From Chloroflexota bacterium (GTDB lineage Bacteria > Chloroflexota > Limnocylindria > Limnocylindrales > CSP1-4), in NCBI GenBank assembly GCA_021815005.1, contig JAKAHL010000017.1, positions 1 to 15,197 of the forward strand: a stretch of 15,197 bases of DNA. The letters are read 5' to 3'. This document shows, piece after piece, positions 1 through 7,080 of this stretch. Position 1 is the first letter of the stretch. Each line of letters starts with the position of its first letter. The translations under genes and the position numbers were made by a program. The notes under the pieces were generated by a model. It was not told the DNA's origin. It saw only the letters and a list, made by a program, of their open reading frames with translations, and made no database searches.

Positions 1-20
1 TCGTGTCGCCGCGCCCCAGC

Positions 21-69
21 CCTCGGCGCCACGCGTCCCGCCCGCCCTTGGCGCCACGCGTCCTGCCCG
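21..69. repeat. Two-copy tandem repeat, 25-bp period
   Basis: Copies at 21-44 and 46-69 match at 22 of 24 positions. Each holds the palindromic hexamers GGCGCC and ACGCGT. The array starts close to the window edge, so more copies could lie to the left. Function unknown. Confidence 0.75.
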
Positions 70-314
70 GCCTCGGGTCCATCAGCTATGCCCACGGCGA
101 CTGGTAGTGATCGGAGCCCGCGCCCGGTCAGCCCCAAGCCGGTCGTTTCGCAACCCTCGGCCCTCGCCGATGCCTGGTAGGAATTGCTGATGGGCCGCCG
201 CGGCCGGGTCGCCTCTAGCAGTCGCCTCAGGCATGGGTGAGGGTTACCGTCGGCGCGGACCGGCCAAGGACGGCAGGACCAAAGACTTGCTAACGCCGGG
301 GAGCGTCCGGCCCA

Positions 315-391
315 CTGGGGGTGCGTCTGCGAGGCCGCCGGCCGCCGAGCCCGCTGGGGTGCGTCTGCGAGGATGCCGGCCGCCGAGCCCG
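315..391. repeat. Tandem duplication of about 38 bp next to the DUF47 stop
   Basis: Copies at 315-353 and 354-391 differ by one single-base indel and two substitutions. Both end in a CCGGCCGCCGAGCCCG block. The duplication begins 10 bp beyond the DUF47 stop codon, so it would lie in the 3' untranslated part of the pit-DUF47 transcript. It could be a recent slippage product or part of a dispersed intergenic repeat family. Confidence 0.8.
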
Positions 392-401
392 GCCGGGAGC
401 G

Positions 402-1013
402 CTAGACGGTCGCCAGGATCCGCTCGATCGTGTCAGCCGCGTCCTCGGCCGCGTCGATCGTCTCCTCGAGCTCGTTGTAGACCTCGCGCAGCCGGATCAC
501 CTCGAGCGTCTCGATGTCGCCTCTGAACAGCCGCCCGATCGCGGCGCGCGAGAGCTGATCGGCCTTGGACTCGAGCTCCTGCACGGTTCGCAGGTGCCGC
601 GTGATGTCCTTGCCGCTCTCGAGCTTGCCGAGCGCCTCGCGCAGCTGCCCCGCCTGGGCGGCGATGATCCCCACCATCTGGCGCGCCTCGTCGGTGGGGG
701 TCGTGATCCCGTAGATGTGGAACGTTTCGGCGGCCCCGTAGATCCCGTCGAGGACGTCGTCGAGGTGGTTGACGAGCTCGTGCATGTCCTCGCGCTCGAA
801 CGGCGTGGTGAACGAGCGCTCGAGACGCAGGATCACCTCGCCGTCGATGGCGTCGCCCTTCTTCTCGATCGCGTGGATCTCGGCGATGCGTTCCTCCAGC
901 CGGTCATAGCTCGCCACGAGGTCCTCGAGCTTGCGCGCCGCCTCGAGGATGAGGTCGCCGTCCTCGACGAACAGGCCGAAGAACTTCTCGTCGCGGGGGA
1001 TCAGGCGGACCAT
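402..1013 (-). CDS. DUF47-family PhoU-like phosphate transport accessory protein
   Basis: A 203-residue, almost entirely helical, charged protein of the DUF47 (PF01865) family, a distant relative of PhoU that is usually paired with Pit permeases and thought to regulate them. The N-terminus (MVRLIPRDEKFFGLFVEDG) is the typical family opening, with a short basic/aromatic lead before a long helix. Later parts such as FTTPFEREDMHELVNHLDD (about residues 69-87) and the closing LEETIDAAEDAADTIERILA match the family pattern. No signal peptide or membrane segment, so cytosolic. The ATG at 1011-1013 has a GGAGG Shine-Dalgarno about 7 nt upstream. The gene lies 91 bp downstream of pit on the same strand and is probably co-transcribed with it. 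Family assignment is firm; the exact regulatory action is inferred from the pairing. Confidence 0.92.
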   Translation of the reverse strand: MVRLIPRDEKFFGLFVEDGDLILEAARKLEDLVASYDRLEERIAEIHAIEKKGDAIDGEVILRLERSFTTPFEREDMHELVNHLDDVLDGIYGAAETFHIYGITTPTDEARQMVGIIAAQAGQLREALGKLESGKDITRHLRTVQELESKADQLSRAAIGRLFRGDIETLEVIRLREVYNELEETIDAAEDAADTIERILATV

Positions 1014-1104
1014 GGCGTGCCTCCGGTGGCGGGCTGGCGGACGGCGGGGGAGCGGGGCGGGGTGCGCTGGGGAGCGTGGCCGCGGGCCGGTGCGCTGCGG
1101 CGGG

Positions 1105-2118
1105 TCACGACAGCCCGACTGTCTTGGTGAGTGACTCGAGCACCACCCAGGCCACGGCGCCGATGGCGCCAGCAGCCGGCAGCGTGAGGACCCAGGCGAT
1201 CAGGATCTGGCGGGCGACGCCCCAGCGGACCCCTCGGGTGCCCTTGCTCGCGCCCACGCCCATGATCGCGCTGGCGATGACGTGCGTCGTCGAGACCGGC
1301 ATGCCCAGGTGGGCGGCGCCCATGATGACCGTGGCGGCGGTGGTCTCGGCCGCGAACCCGTGGATGGGCTCGAGCTCCACCACGCGATGGCCCATGGTGT
1401 GCATGATCCGCCAGCCGCCGATGGCGGTGCCCAGCGACATCGCGGTGGCGGCCATCGCGATCACCCAGACCGGGACGTCCGTGGTGGGGATCACGCCCGC
1501 GGAGAACAGGGCCAGGGTCACGATGCCCATGGTCTTTTGCGCGTCGTTGCTGCCGTGCGCGAACGCCATGTAGCCCGCCGACAGGACCTGCAGGCGCTTG
1601 AACGCCCGGCCGAGCGGCTTGCGCGCGGTGTTGCGGAACAGCCAGGTCAGGCCGAGCATCAGCACGAAGGCGCCGGCGAACCCGATCAGCGGCGAGCTGA
1701 TCAGCGGCACGACCACCTTGTCCCAGACGCCCGACCACTTCACCGAGCCGCTGCCGACCGCCACGATGGTCGCGCCCAGCAGTCCGCCGATGAGCGCGTG
1801 GCTGGACGAGCTGGGCAGGCCCGACCACCACGTGATGAGGTTCCAGGCGATCGCGCCGAGCAGCGCCGACGCCACGATCACCTGCGACGTCGTCTTCTCG
1901 TCCACGAGCCCCGCGCCGATGGTCTTGGCCACGGCCGTCCCGGCGAAGGCGCCGATGAAGTTGAACGCGGCGGCCATGAGCAGCGCGTGCTGCGGGCGGA
2001 GGGCCCTCGTCGCCACCGACGTGGCGATGGCGTTCGCGGTGTCGTGGAAGCCGTTGCTGAAGTCGAACGCCACCGCCAGGACGACGACGGCGGCCAGGAG
2101 CAGCGTGACGTGGTCGAT
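1105..2118 (-). CDS. pit: Pit-type low-affinity inorganic phosphate permease, probable ATC start
   Basis: Integral-membrane PiT-family carrier (PF01384) that imports inorganic phosphate with cations or as metal phosphate. Both PiT signature repeats are present: FSNGFHDTANAIATSV near the N-terminus and AHGSNDAQKTMGIVTLAL mid-protein. Also seen are SSSSHALIGGLLGA and the C-terminal MPVSTTHVIASAIMGVG with a final hydrophobic helix. The only conventional in-frame start is GTG at 2071-2073, which would cut the first membrane helix and has no ribosome-binding site. The frame stays open upstream and encodes a hydrophobic segment (HVTLLLAAVVVLAVAFDF). An ATC at 2116-2118 sits 8 nt after a GAGGTG Shine-Dalgarno, at the point where I recall actinobacterial PitA proteins starting, giving 337 residues. 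A Pho-box-like site and a TATGCT -10 lie upstream. Function is secure; the start is inferred, and 2073 is the conservative alternative. Confidence 0.93.
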   Translation of the reverse strand: MDHVTLLLAAVVVLAVAFDFSNGFHDTANAIATSVATRALRPQHALLMAAAFNFIGAFAGTAVAKTIGAGLVDEKTTSQVIVASALLGAIAWNLITWWSGLPSSSSHALIGGLLGATIVAVGSGSVKWSGVWDKVVVPLISSPLIGFAGAFVLMLGLTWLFRNTARKPLGRAFKRLQVLSAGYMAFAHGSNDAQKTMGIVTLALFSAGVIPTTDVPVWVIAMAATAMSLGTAIGGWRIMHTMGHRVVELEPIHGFAAETTAATVIMGAAHLGMPVSTTHVIASAIMGVGASKGTRGVRWGVARQILIAWVLTLPAAGAIGAVAWVVLESLTKTVGLS

Positions 2119-2126
2119 GGCTTGGG

Positions 2127-2168
2127 CACCTCGGGGCCAGCGTGACGGGCGGGCGCGGGGCGAGCATA
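2127..2168 (-). promoter_or_regulatory. pit -10 element and Shine-Dalgarno
   Basis: On the minus strand, TATGCT at 2168-2163 fits a TANNNT -10 hexamer and would start transcription near 2156. GAGGTG at 2132-2127 lies 8 nt before the proposed ATC start. The Pho-box-like repeats end 23 nt upstream of the -10. No good -35 was seen, as expected of an activator-dependent promoter. Confidence 0.45.
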
Positions 2169-2191
2169 CGGGGCGGGTGGCGCCGGCCGAT

Positions 2192-2208
2192 GTTAACGAT
2201 TGGTCAAC
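2192..2208. promoter_or_regulatory. Pho-box-like direct repeat upstream of pit
   Basis: GTTAAC at 2192-2197 and GTCAAC at 2203-2208 are separated by 5 bp, an 11-bp period typical of binding sites for PhoB/PhoP-family dimers. The site lies between divergent pit and proS. Control of pit is more likely, because the proS -10 is more than 80 bp away. The same arrangement recurs at three other intergenic sites in the window. Confidence 0.65.
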
Positions 2209-2291
2209 TTCGCCGGCGCGAGCGACACGCGACGCGAGCGTCAGCCCGGCCGCGCCCGGGGAGGGTCGCGACCGCGCGCCCGCCGGCCCGG

Positions 2292-2297
2292 TATCCT
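2292..2297 (+). promoter_or_regulatory. proS -10 element next to the start codon (leaderless)
   Basis: TATCCT ends 6 nt before the proS ATG at 2304. There is no purine-rich Shine-Dalgarno in the preceding 30 bases. A -10 placed here would start the transcript at or next to the A of the ATG, the pattern of leaderless genes common in GC-rich bacteria. Confidence 0.55.
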
Positions 2298-2303
2298 TCG
2301 CCC

Positions 2304-4022
2304 ATGCGCCTGTCCAACCTGTTCTTCACCACGCTCCGCGACGATCCCGCCGACGCGGAGATGCCGTCGCATCGGCTGCTGCTGCGGGCAGGCTACGTGC
2401 GCCAGCTGGGTGCCGGCATCTACTCGCTGCTGCCGCTCGGGTTCCGGGTGAGCAAGCGGGTGGAGCAGGTGATCCGCGAGGAGCTCAACGCCATCGGCGG
2501 CCAGGAGATGGAGATGCCGGTGGTCCACCCGGCGGACCTCTGGCGCGAGACCGGGCGCTACGACGCGATCGGTCCGGAGATGGCGCGTTTCAAGGACCGC
2601 GGCGACCGCGACATGGTGCTCGCCATGACGCACGAGGAGGTCGTGGCCGACCTGCTGCGCGACATCGTGCGCAGCTATCGCCAGCTGCCGTTCATCGTCT
2701 ACCACTTCCAGACCAAGTTCCGCGACGAGCCCCGGAGCCGCGGCGGCCTGATCCGCGTGCGCGAGTTCGTCATGAAGGACTCGTACAGCTGCGATCGCGA
2801 CGAGGCCGGCCTGGACGTCAACTACTGGGCCCACCATCGCGCGTACACGCGCATCTTCGAGCGCCTGGGCCTCAAGGCCATCCCGGTCAGCTCGGACGTG
2901 GGCATGATGGGCGGCAGCCTGGCCCACGAGTTCATGTTCCTCAACCCCGCGGGCGAGGACGTGCTGGTGCTGTGCGAGGCCTGCGGCTATGCCGCGAACC
3001 GCCAGGTGGCGCCCTCGACGACGCCCGCCCCCGAGGCGGAGGCCCTGCTCCCGTTGGAGGAGGTTCACACGCCGGACGCCACCACGATCGACGCGCTGGC
3101 GTCGTTCCTCGGCGTGCCCGCCTCGCGGACCGCGAAGGCATTCTTCGTCGTCGCCGGCGACGGCCGCTTCATCGTGGCCATCGTCCGCGGCGACCACGAC
3201 GTCAACGAGACCAAGCTGGTGAATGCGGTCCAGGCGAAGGGCGGCATCCGCCCGGCGCAGGTCGAGGAGATCATCGCCCGGGGCATGCAGGCCGGCTACG
3301 GCAGCCCCATCGGCTCGCGCGACGCCGTCGTGGTCGTGGACTCGCTCGTCGCCCAGTCGCCCAACCTGGTCGCGGGCGCCAACAAGCCGGGCTACCACAT
3401 CCGAAACACCAACCTCGGCCGCGACTACCAGGCCGACCTCGTCGCCGACATCTCCAACGTCCGTGAGGGCGACGCCTGCCCCAAGTGCGGCGGGCCCGTC
3501 ATCCTGCGCAACGGGATCGAGATCGGGAACATCTTCAAGCTCGGCACCAAGTACACCAAGGCGCTGGGCGCCGAGTACCTGGGCGAGGACGGCGAGCGCC
3601 ACCCGATCGTCATGGGCTCCTACGGCATCGGCCTGGGGCGCAACGTGGCGTGCATCGTGGAGGCCCACCACGACGAGAAGGGCATCGTGTGGCCGGCCGA
3701 GGTGGCGCCGTACCCCGCCCACCTCGTCGCGATCGGGGCGAACAAGGACCCCAGGGTGACTGAGGTGGCGGAGCAGCTCTACGCGGTCGCCGCGGCCGCC
3801 GGGGACGCGCGCCAGATCCTGTTCGACGACCGCGACGACTCGCCCGGCGTCAAGTTCACGGACGCGGAGCTGTTGGGCATGCCGTGGCTGCTCACGGTGA
3901 GCCCGCGCTCCCTGGCCAGCGGCGGCGTCGAGGTCACCGAGCGCGCCACCGGTGCCCGTTCGGTCCAGTCGATCGAGCGCGTCACCGAGTTCCTCGAGGG
4001 CCGGGCGGCCACGCCGGCCTGA
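2304..4022 (+). CDS. proS: Proline--tRNA ligase (bacterial type, with editing domain)
   Basis: Class II aminoacyl-tRNA synthetase that charges tRNA-Pro with proline in the cytosol. The 572 residues match the usual bacterial-type length. Order: N-terminal catalytic part with motif 1 and the PLG turn (44-46); MTHEEV substrate loop (T109-E111); motif 2 with FRDE (139-142) followed by R-G-x2-R-x-REF; an inserted YbaK-like editing domain (about 230-385) with Lys278, placed like the editing Lys279 of E. coli; motif 3 GSYGIGLGR (438-446); and a C-terminal anticodon-binding domain (about 475-570). Cysteine pairs C224/C227 and C392/C395 flank the editing insertion and may hold a metal. The ATG at 2304 was chosen over an upstream in-frame start because homology begins with the MRLSNLFFTTLRDDP segment and a -10 element lies just before it. 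A housekeeping gene, probably not part of the Pho circuit. Confidence 0.98.
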   Translation: MRLSNLFFTTLRDDPADAEMPSHRLLLRAGYVRQLGAGIYSLLPLGFRVSKRVEQVIREELNAIGGQEMEMPVVHPADLWRETGRYDAIGPEMARFKDRGDRDMVLAMTHEEVVADLLRDIVRSYRQLPFIVYHFQTKFRDEPRSRGGLIRVREFVMKDSYSCDRDEAGLDVNYWAHHRAYTRIFERLGLKAIPVSSDVGMMGGSLAHEFMFLNPAGEDVLVLCEACGYAANRQVAPSTTPAPEAEALLPLEEVHTPDATTIDALASFLGVPASRTAKAFFVVAGDGRFIVAIVRGDHDVNETKLVNAVQAKGGIRPAQVEEIIARGMQAGYGSPIGSRDAVVVVDSLVAQSPNLVAGANKPGYHIRNTNLGRDYQADLVADISNVREGDACPKCGGPVILRNGIEIGNIFKLGTKYTKALGAEYLGEDGERHPIVMGSYGIGLGRNVACIVEAHHDEKGIVWPAEVAPYPAHLVAIGANKDPRVTEVAEQLYAVAAAAGDARQILFDDRDDSPGVKFTDAELLGMPWLLTVSPRSLASGGVEVTERATGARSVQSIERVTEFLEGRAATPA

Positions 4023-4059
4023 GGCCCGACCCCGCCGATCGGCGCTGCGAGGGAGGCAG

Positions 4060-5184
4060 GTGCCCGCGCCGCTCGTCCCCGACGACGACCTCTACGCCCG
4101 GCTCGAGGTGGGCCACGACGCCTCGCCCGAGGCGATCGAGGTGGCCTGGCGGGCGCTGCTGCGCAAGCACCACCCGGACGTCGCGGGCGACGGCGCCGAC
4201 GCGCTCGAGCGCGCCAAGCGGATCAACGTCGCCCACGACTGGCTGTCGGACGCGGGCCTCCGCGCTCGGTACGACGCGGACCGGGCAGGCGTGCCGCCGG
4301 GCGTGGCGGCGCGCTCGGCAGGCGCCCCGCAGGGTCGGGGCGGCCGTATGGCGCATGCCCCGTGGCGACGCCCGGCGTCCGCCCGGCCCCGGCGCCCGGC
4401 CGGCCCGAGGCGAACCGATCTCGTCAGCGGCAGGCCCGAGGAGCGGCTGGCCCGGTTCCTCGCCCGCGTGGAGCGCCTGACGCCCGACGAGCTGGACCGC
4501 CTCGCCGCGGCGGAGCCGCCGCCGATCGCGTTCCTCGCCACCGTGCGGCGGTTCCTCACGCCCGAGGCCCGCGAGACGTTCGCCGCGAGCGAGGTGGCGC
4601 TCGGGTCGCGGGTGCCGCCCGCGAGATGGGCCGAGACCGGACTGCGCGAGGGGCTGCTGGCCGCCGCCTCGGAGGTGGTCCTGGCGCCGTTCCTCGACGA
4701 CCTGCTCGCGGAGCCGTTCCGCGAGCGCGCCCGAGAGCGCTCGCTCCGCGCCTGGGACGCGAGCGTGGACCAGCCTCGCTACGGACCCAACGGCGCGGCG
4801 GTCATGGCGCTGCTGGAGCGGGTCCGAGCCTGGGGCCCGGACGAGGTCGCCGCGTTCCTGCGGGCCTCGGTCGGCGTGGACGCATCCCAGCGGCCCTGGC
4901 CCGACGCCCTCGACCGCGAGGAGGACGAGGCGCTGCGCATCTCCGCCGAGCTGGCGGCCCGGGACGCGGCGGCGGCGATGCCCTCGGCTGCGCTGCCGGC
5001 CAGCTCGGCCGCACGGGCGCGACGGCTCGCGGCGAGGCTCGGCTATGCCACCGCGCTGCGCCATGCCTACCCGCCCGGCGCCCACGCCCGGATCGCGGCC
5101 GCGTTCACGGCGGTCGCCTCGCTCGGCGCGCCCGACGCCCCTGGCGCGGCCGAGAACGGTCCCGAGGTGCGCCGGGCCCGCTAA
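4060..5184 (+). CDS. J-domain protein with uncharacterised C-terminal region
   Basis: A 374-residue protein starting with a J domain (about residues 9-75): DDLYARLEVGHDASPEAIE, then the Hsp70-contacting HPD triplet at 38-40 and a closing LRARYDADRAG. It should stimulate ATP hydrolysis by a DnaK-type chaperone. It is not DnaJ itself, because the Gly/Phe region and the CxxCxGxG zinc repeats are absent. Residues about 80-125 are a basic, Pro/Arg-rich, probably disordered linker. The rest is Ala/Arg/Glu-rich and predicted helical, and I do not recognise it. The GTG start at 4060 follows a GGGAGG motif by only 3 nt, tight but the best available; an in-frame start inside the end of proS is possible but would add a non-conserved basic tail. 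It starts 37 bp after the proS stop, so may be co-transcribed. Client unknown. Confidence 0.85.
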   Translation: MPAPLVPDDDLYARLEVGHDASPEAIEVAWRALLRKHHPDVAGDGADALERAKRINVAHDWLSDAGLRARYDADRAGVPPGVAARSAGAPQGRGGRMAHAPWRRPASARPRRPAGPRRTDLVSGRPEERLARFLARVERLTPDELDRLAAAEPPPIAFLATVRRFLTPEARETFAASEVALGSRVPPARWAETGLREGLLAAASEVVLAPFLDDLLAEPFRERARERSLRAWDASVDQPRYGPNGAAVMALLERVRAWGPDEVAAFLRASVGVDASQRPWPDALDREEDEALRISAELAARDAAAAMPSAALPASSAARARRLAARLGYATALRHAYPPGAHARIAAAFTAVASLGAPDAPGAAENGPEVRRAR

Positions 5185-5185
5185 C

Positions 5186-5218
5186 GCCAACGCGCGGTCA
5201 ACTCGCCTGTGCAACCCT
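5186..5218 (+). promoter_or_regulatory. Pho-box-like repeat and -10 for the histidine kinase group
   Basis: GCCAAC at 5186-5191 and GTCAAC at 5197-5202 form an 11-bp repeat that begins 2 bp after the stop codon of the J-domain gene. Ten nt later, AACCCT (5213-5218) sits where a -10 would lie, and the kinase ATG follows after 7 nt. There is no Shine-Dalgarno, so the transcript may be leaderless. The first repeat has one mismatch to GTCAAC, making this the weakest of the four sites, but its spacing matches the regulator promoter. Confidence 0.55.
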
Positions 5219-5225
5219 GTGCGCG

Positions 5226-6299
5226 ATGGATCCCGAGCCCGCCCGCGCCACCCCGCGTGACCCCTTGGACGACCTGCTGCCGGTCGGCGTCCTCCGCTTC
5301 AACGCGGCCCGGCGCGTCAGCGGTGCCAACCCCCGCGCCCACGCCCTGCTCGACGTCGCCCCCGGGCGGCTCCTCGGCCGCAGCGTCATGGAGACCTTCC
5401 TCGACCTGCGCGTCGAGCGGTTCCTCGACGACGGCGGCGGGACGATGGAAGCCCGCGTCGGCGCGGGCGAGTCGCGGACGGTCATCGTGCGCGCGGCACC
5501 AACCGACGACGGGGAACTCGTCGTCACCCTCGAGGACGTCTCGGAGCTGCGCCGCCTCCGCCAGATCCGAACCGAGTTCATCGACAACCTGTCGCACGAG
5601 CTACGGACCCCCATCTCCACGGTCAGCCTCCTCGCGGAGACGGCAACTCGGGAGGCCGCCGCCGAGGGCGTGCCGGAGCGCCTCCGCGACCGCATCGCCA
5701 AGATCGAGGTGGAGACCGGGCACCTCGCCCAGATGGTCGCGGAGATCCTGGACCTCGCGCGCATCGAGGGCGGGAGCCCCATCGTCCCGGAGGACGACGT
5801 GGACCTGTGCCGGCTGGCAGAGCTGTCCGCCGACCGGCTCCGGCTGTTCGCCGAGCGCGGCGGCGTTCGCATCGCGGTGGACGCCGACCCCACGGCGCCC
5901 GTCATCAGGGCCGACGAGCAGCGCCTCGGCCAGGTGCTGGTGAACCTCGTCCACAACGCCGTGAAGTTCAGCCCCGACGGCGGCGACGTGGTCATCCGCG
6001 TCAGCCCAGACGGTGACGGCGTGCGGGTGGAGGTGGTGGACCACGGCATCGGGATCAGCCGAGTGGACCGTCCGCGCATCTTCGAGCGGTTCTACAAGGC
6101 CGACCGGGCCCGCGTGCGGGGTGGCGGCACGGGCCTCGGGCTCGCGATCTCGCGCCACATCGTGGCCGCCCACGGTGGCACCATCGGCGTCGAGTCCGAG
6201 GAGGGCCGCGGCTCGACGTTCTGGTTCTTGCTCCCCGCCCGGCTGCCCGTCGGCGTCGAGCAGGACCGCCCGGCCGAAGACGCCCCCGCCGCCACGTAG
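5226..6299 (+). CDS. Soluble PAS-domain sensor histidine kinase, PhoR-like
   Basis: Two-component sensor kinase of 357 residues. An N-terminal PAS-like domain (about 14-106, LLPVGVLRFNAARRVSGANP...LEDVSEL) leads through a short helix into HisKA with the H-box FIDNLSHELRTP; His124 is the predicted phosphorylation site. The HATPase domain has the N-box LVNLVHNAVKFSPDGG, G1 box DHGIGIS, F-box RIFERFYKADR and G2 box GTGLGLAISRHIVAAHGG. All catalytic motifs look intact. The architecture is that of PhoR, but there is no membrane helix, so the signal must be cytoplasmic, perhaps relayed by PhoU. A Pho-box-like site precedes it and no response regulator is adjacent; the nearest, about 8 kb away, has a degenerate receiver. 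The ATG at 5226 was chosen because the frame upstream crosses the J-domain gene. The phosphate role is inferred from context. Confidence 0.93.
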   Translation: MDPEPARATPRDPLDDLLPVGVLRFNAARRVSGANPRAHALLDVAPGRLLGRSVMETFLDLRVERFLDDGGGTMEARVGAGESRTVIVRAAPTDDGELVVTLEDVSELRRLRQIRTEFIDNLSHELRTPISTVSLLAETATREAAAEGVPERLRDRIAKIEVETGHLAQMVAEILDLARIEGGSPIVPEDDVDLCRLAELSADRLRLFAERGGVRIAVDADPTAPVIRADEQRLGQVLVNLVHNAVKFSPDGGDVVIRVSPDGDGVRVEVVDHGIGISRVDRPRIFERFYKADRARVRGGGTGLGLAISRHIVAAHGGTIGVESEEGRGSTFWFLLPARLPVGVEQDRPAEDAPAAT

Positions 6300-6324
6300 C
6301 CCAGCCGAAGGAGGGACCCCCCGA

Positions 6325-7080
6325 GTGGACCGCCTGCTCGTCGCGACGCTCAACATCCTCAACCTCGCTGACCGGTGGCCTGAGCGGCTCCCGCTGCTCT
6401 TGGCCGACATGGCGGCGCTCCAGCCGGACCTGATGGGCCTTCAGGAGGTCGTCTACCCCATGCAGCAGGACCGCCTCCTCGGGGCGGCGGGCGAGGCGCG
6501 CTATGCCGCGATTCGCGGCTGGGCTGGCCGGCCCGAGTACGGCAACTCGATGCTGATCCGCGAGCACTTGCCCACCGACGCGTACGAACGGCTCGACCTG
6601 GGCCTGACACGCTCCGCCCACCGGGTCCGCGTGGCGCTGCCGGGCGGCGTCCGCCTGCTGTTCGCGGTCACCCACCTCCACCATCCGCCGCAGGCGCACG
6701 CGGAACGCTTGGGTCAGGCCGAGCAGCTGCTGGACTGGCTCGACCGCTCGCCCGAGCACGAGGCGCTGATTCTCGTCGGCGACTTCAACGCCGATCCGGG
6801 CGAGCCCGCCTACGCTCGCCTGGGCGCGGCCGGCTTCCGGTCCGCGTACCTGGAGGCCAACGGACGCGAGCCGTCGGTCACCTGGCCGTCGGGGCTGCAG
6901 GCGCCTGCCATGGACACCGACGGCGACCCGGACTGCCTCGACTACATCTGGCTGCGCGGGGCGGTCGAGGCGGAGGACGCGCGGCTCGTGTTCGACCGGG
7001 CCGACGCCTCGGATCCCACGCTCTACCCGTCGGACCACGTCGGCATCGCGGCGCACGTGCGCGTGGCGGGCGCGGCATGA
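6325..7080 (+). CDS. Endonuclease/exonuclease/phosphatase-fold metal-dependent hydrolase
   Basis: A 251-residue member of the EEP superfamily (PF03372), which cleaves phosphodiester or phosphomonoester bonds in nucleic acids, sphingolipids, inositol phosphates and similar substrates. All core motifs are seen: N10 in TLNIL, the metal-binding Glu41 in MGLQEVV, His117 in VTHLHH, Asp153 and Asn155 in VGDFNADP, Asp206 in CLDYIW and the terminal PSDHVGI with Asp237/His238. No signal peptide or membrane helix, so cytosolic as annotated. The GTG at 6325 follows an AAGGAGGG Shine-Dalgarno by about 10 nt and lies 25 bp after the kinase stop; the frame extends upstream only inside the kinase. It overlaps the next gene by 4 bp. 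The neighbouring phosphodiesterase and the kinase promoter suggest phosphate salvage from a phosphodiester; the substrate cannot be told. Confidence 0.92.
   Translation: MDRLLVATLNILNLADRWPERLPLLLADMAALQPDLMGLQEVVYPMQQDRLLGAAGEARYAAIRGWAGRPEYGNSMLIREHLPTDAYERLDLGLTRSAHRVRVALPGGVRLLFAVTHLHHPPQAHAERLGQAEQLLDWLDRSPEHEALILVGDFNADPGEPAYARLGAAGFRSAYLEANGREPSVTWPSGLQAPAMDTDGDPDCLDYIWLRGAVEAEDARLVFDRADASDPTLYPSDHVGIAAHVRVAGAA

Larger units (their letters stand above)
1..401. other. Intergenic region without a convincing gene
   Basis: No reading frame here has the codon pattern, start context or recognisable product of a real gene. The plus-strand frame from 233 runs into the antisense of the DUF47 gene and looks like a shadow. 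The stretch holds two short tandem duplications (21-69 and 315-391) and is the 3' flank of the minus-strand DUF47 gene. No T-rich intrinsic terminator was seen on either strand. The left edge may be the flank of a gene outside the window. Confidence 0.6.

Noticed and set aside
233..526. Plus-strand open frame near the left edge
   Set aside because: It crosses the 38-bp duplication and enters the antisense of DUF47; no homology and no ribosome-binding site.
2071..2129. GTG at 2127-2129 as the pit start
   Set aside because: It is out of frame with the PiT protein; the frame it opens gives a Ser/Arg/Pro-rich shadow.
2241..3722. Long minus-strand open frame (493 codons) opposite proS
   Set aside because: It is the antisense shadow of a highly conserved GC-rich gene; its translation is Val/Ala/Asp/His/Gly-rich low complexity with no recognisable motif.
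3982..5214. Minus-strand open frame of 410 codons opposite the J-domain gene
   Set aside because: The plus-strand frame has an HPD-containing J domain and proper codon bias; the minus-strand product is Arg/Gly-rich without features.
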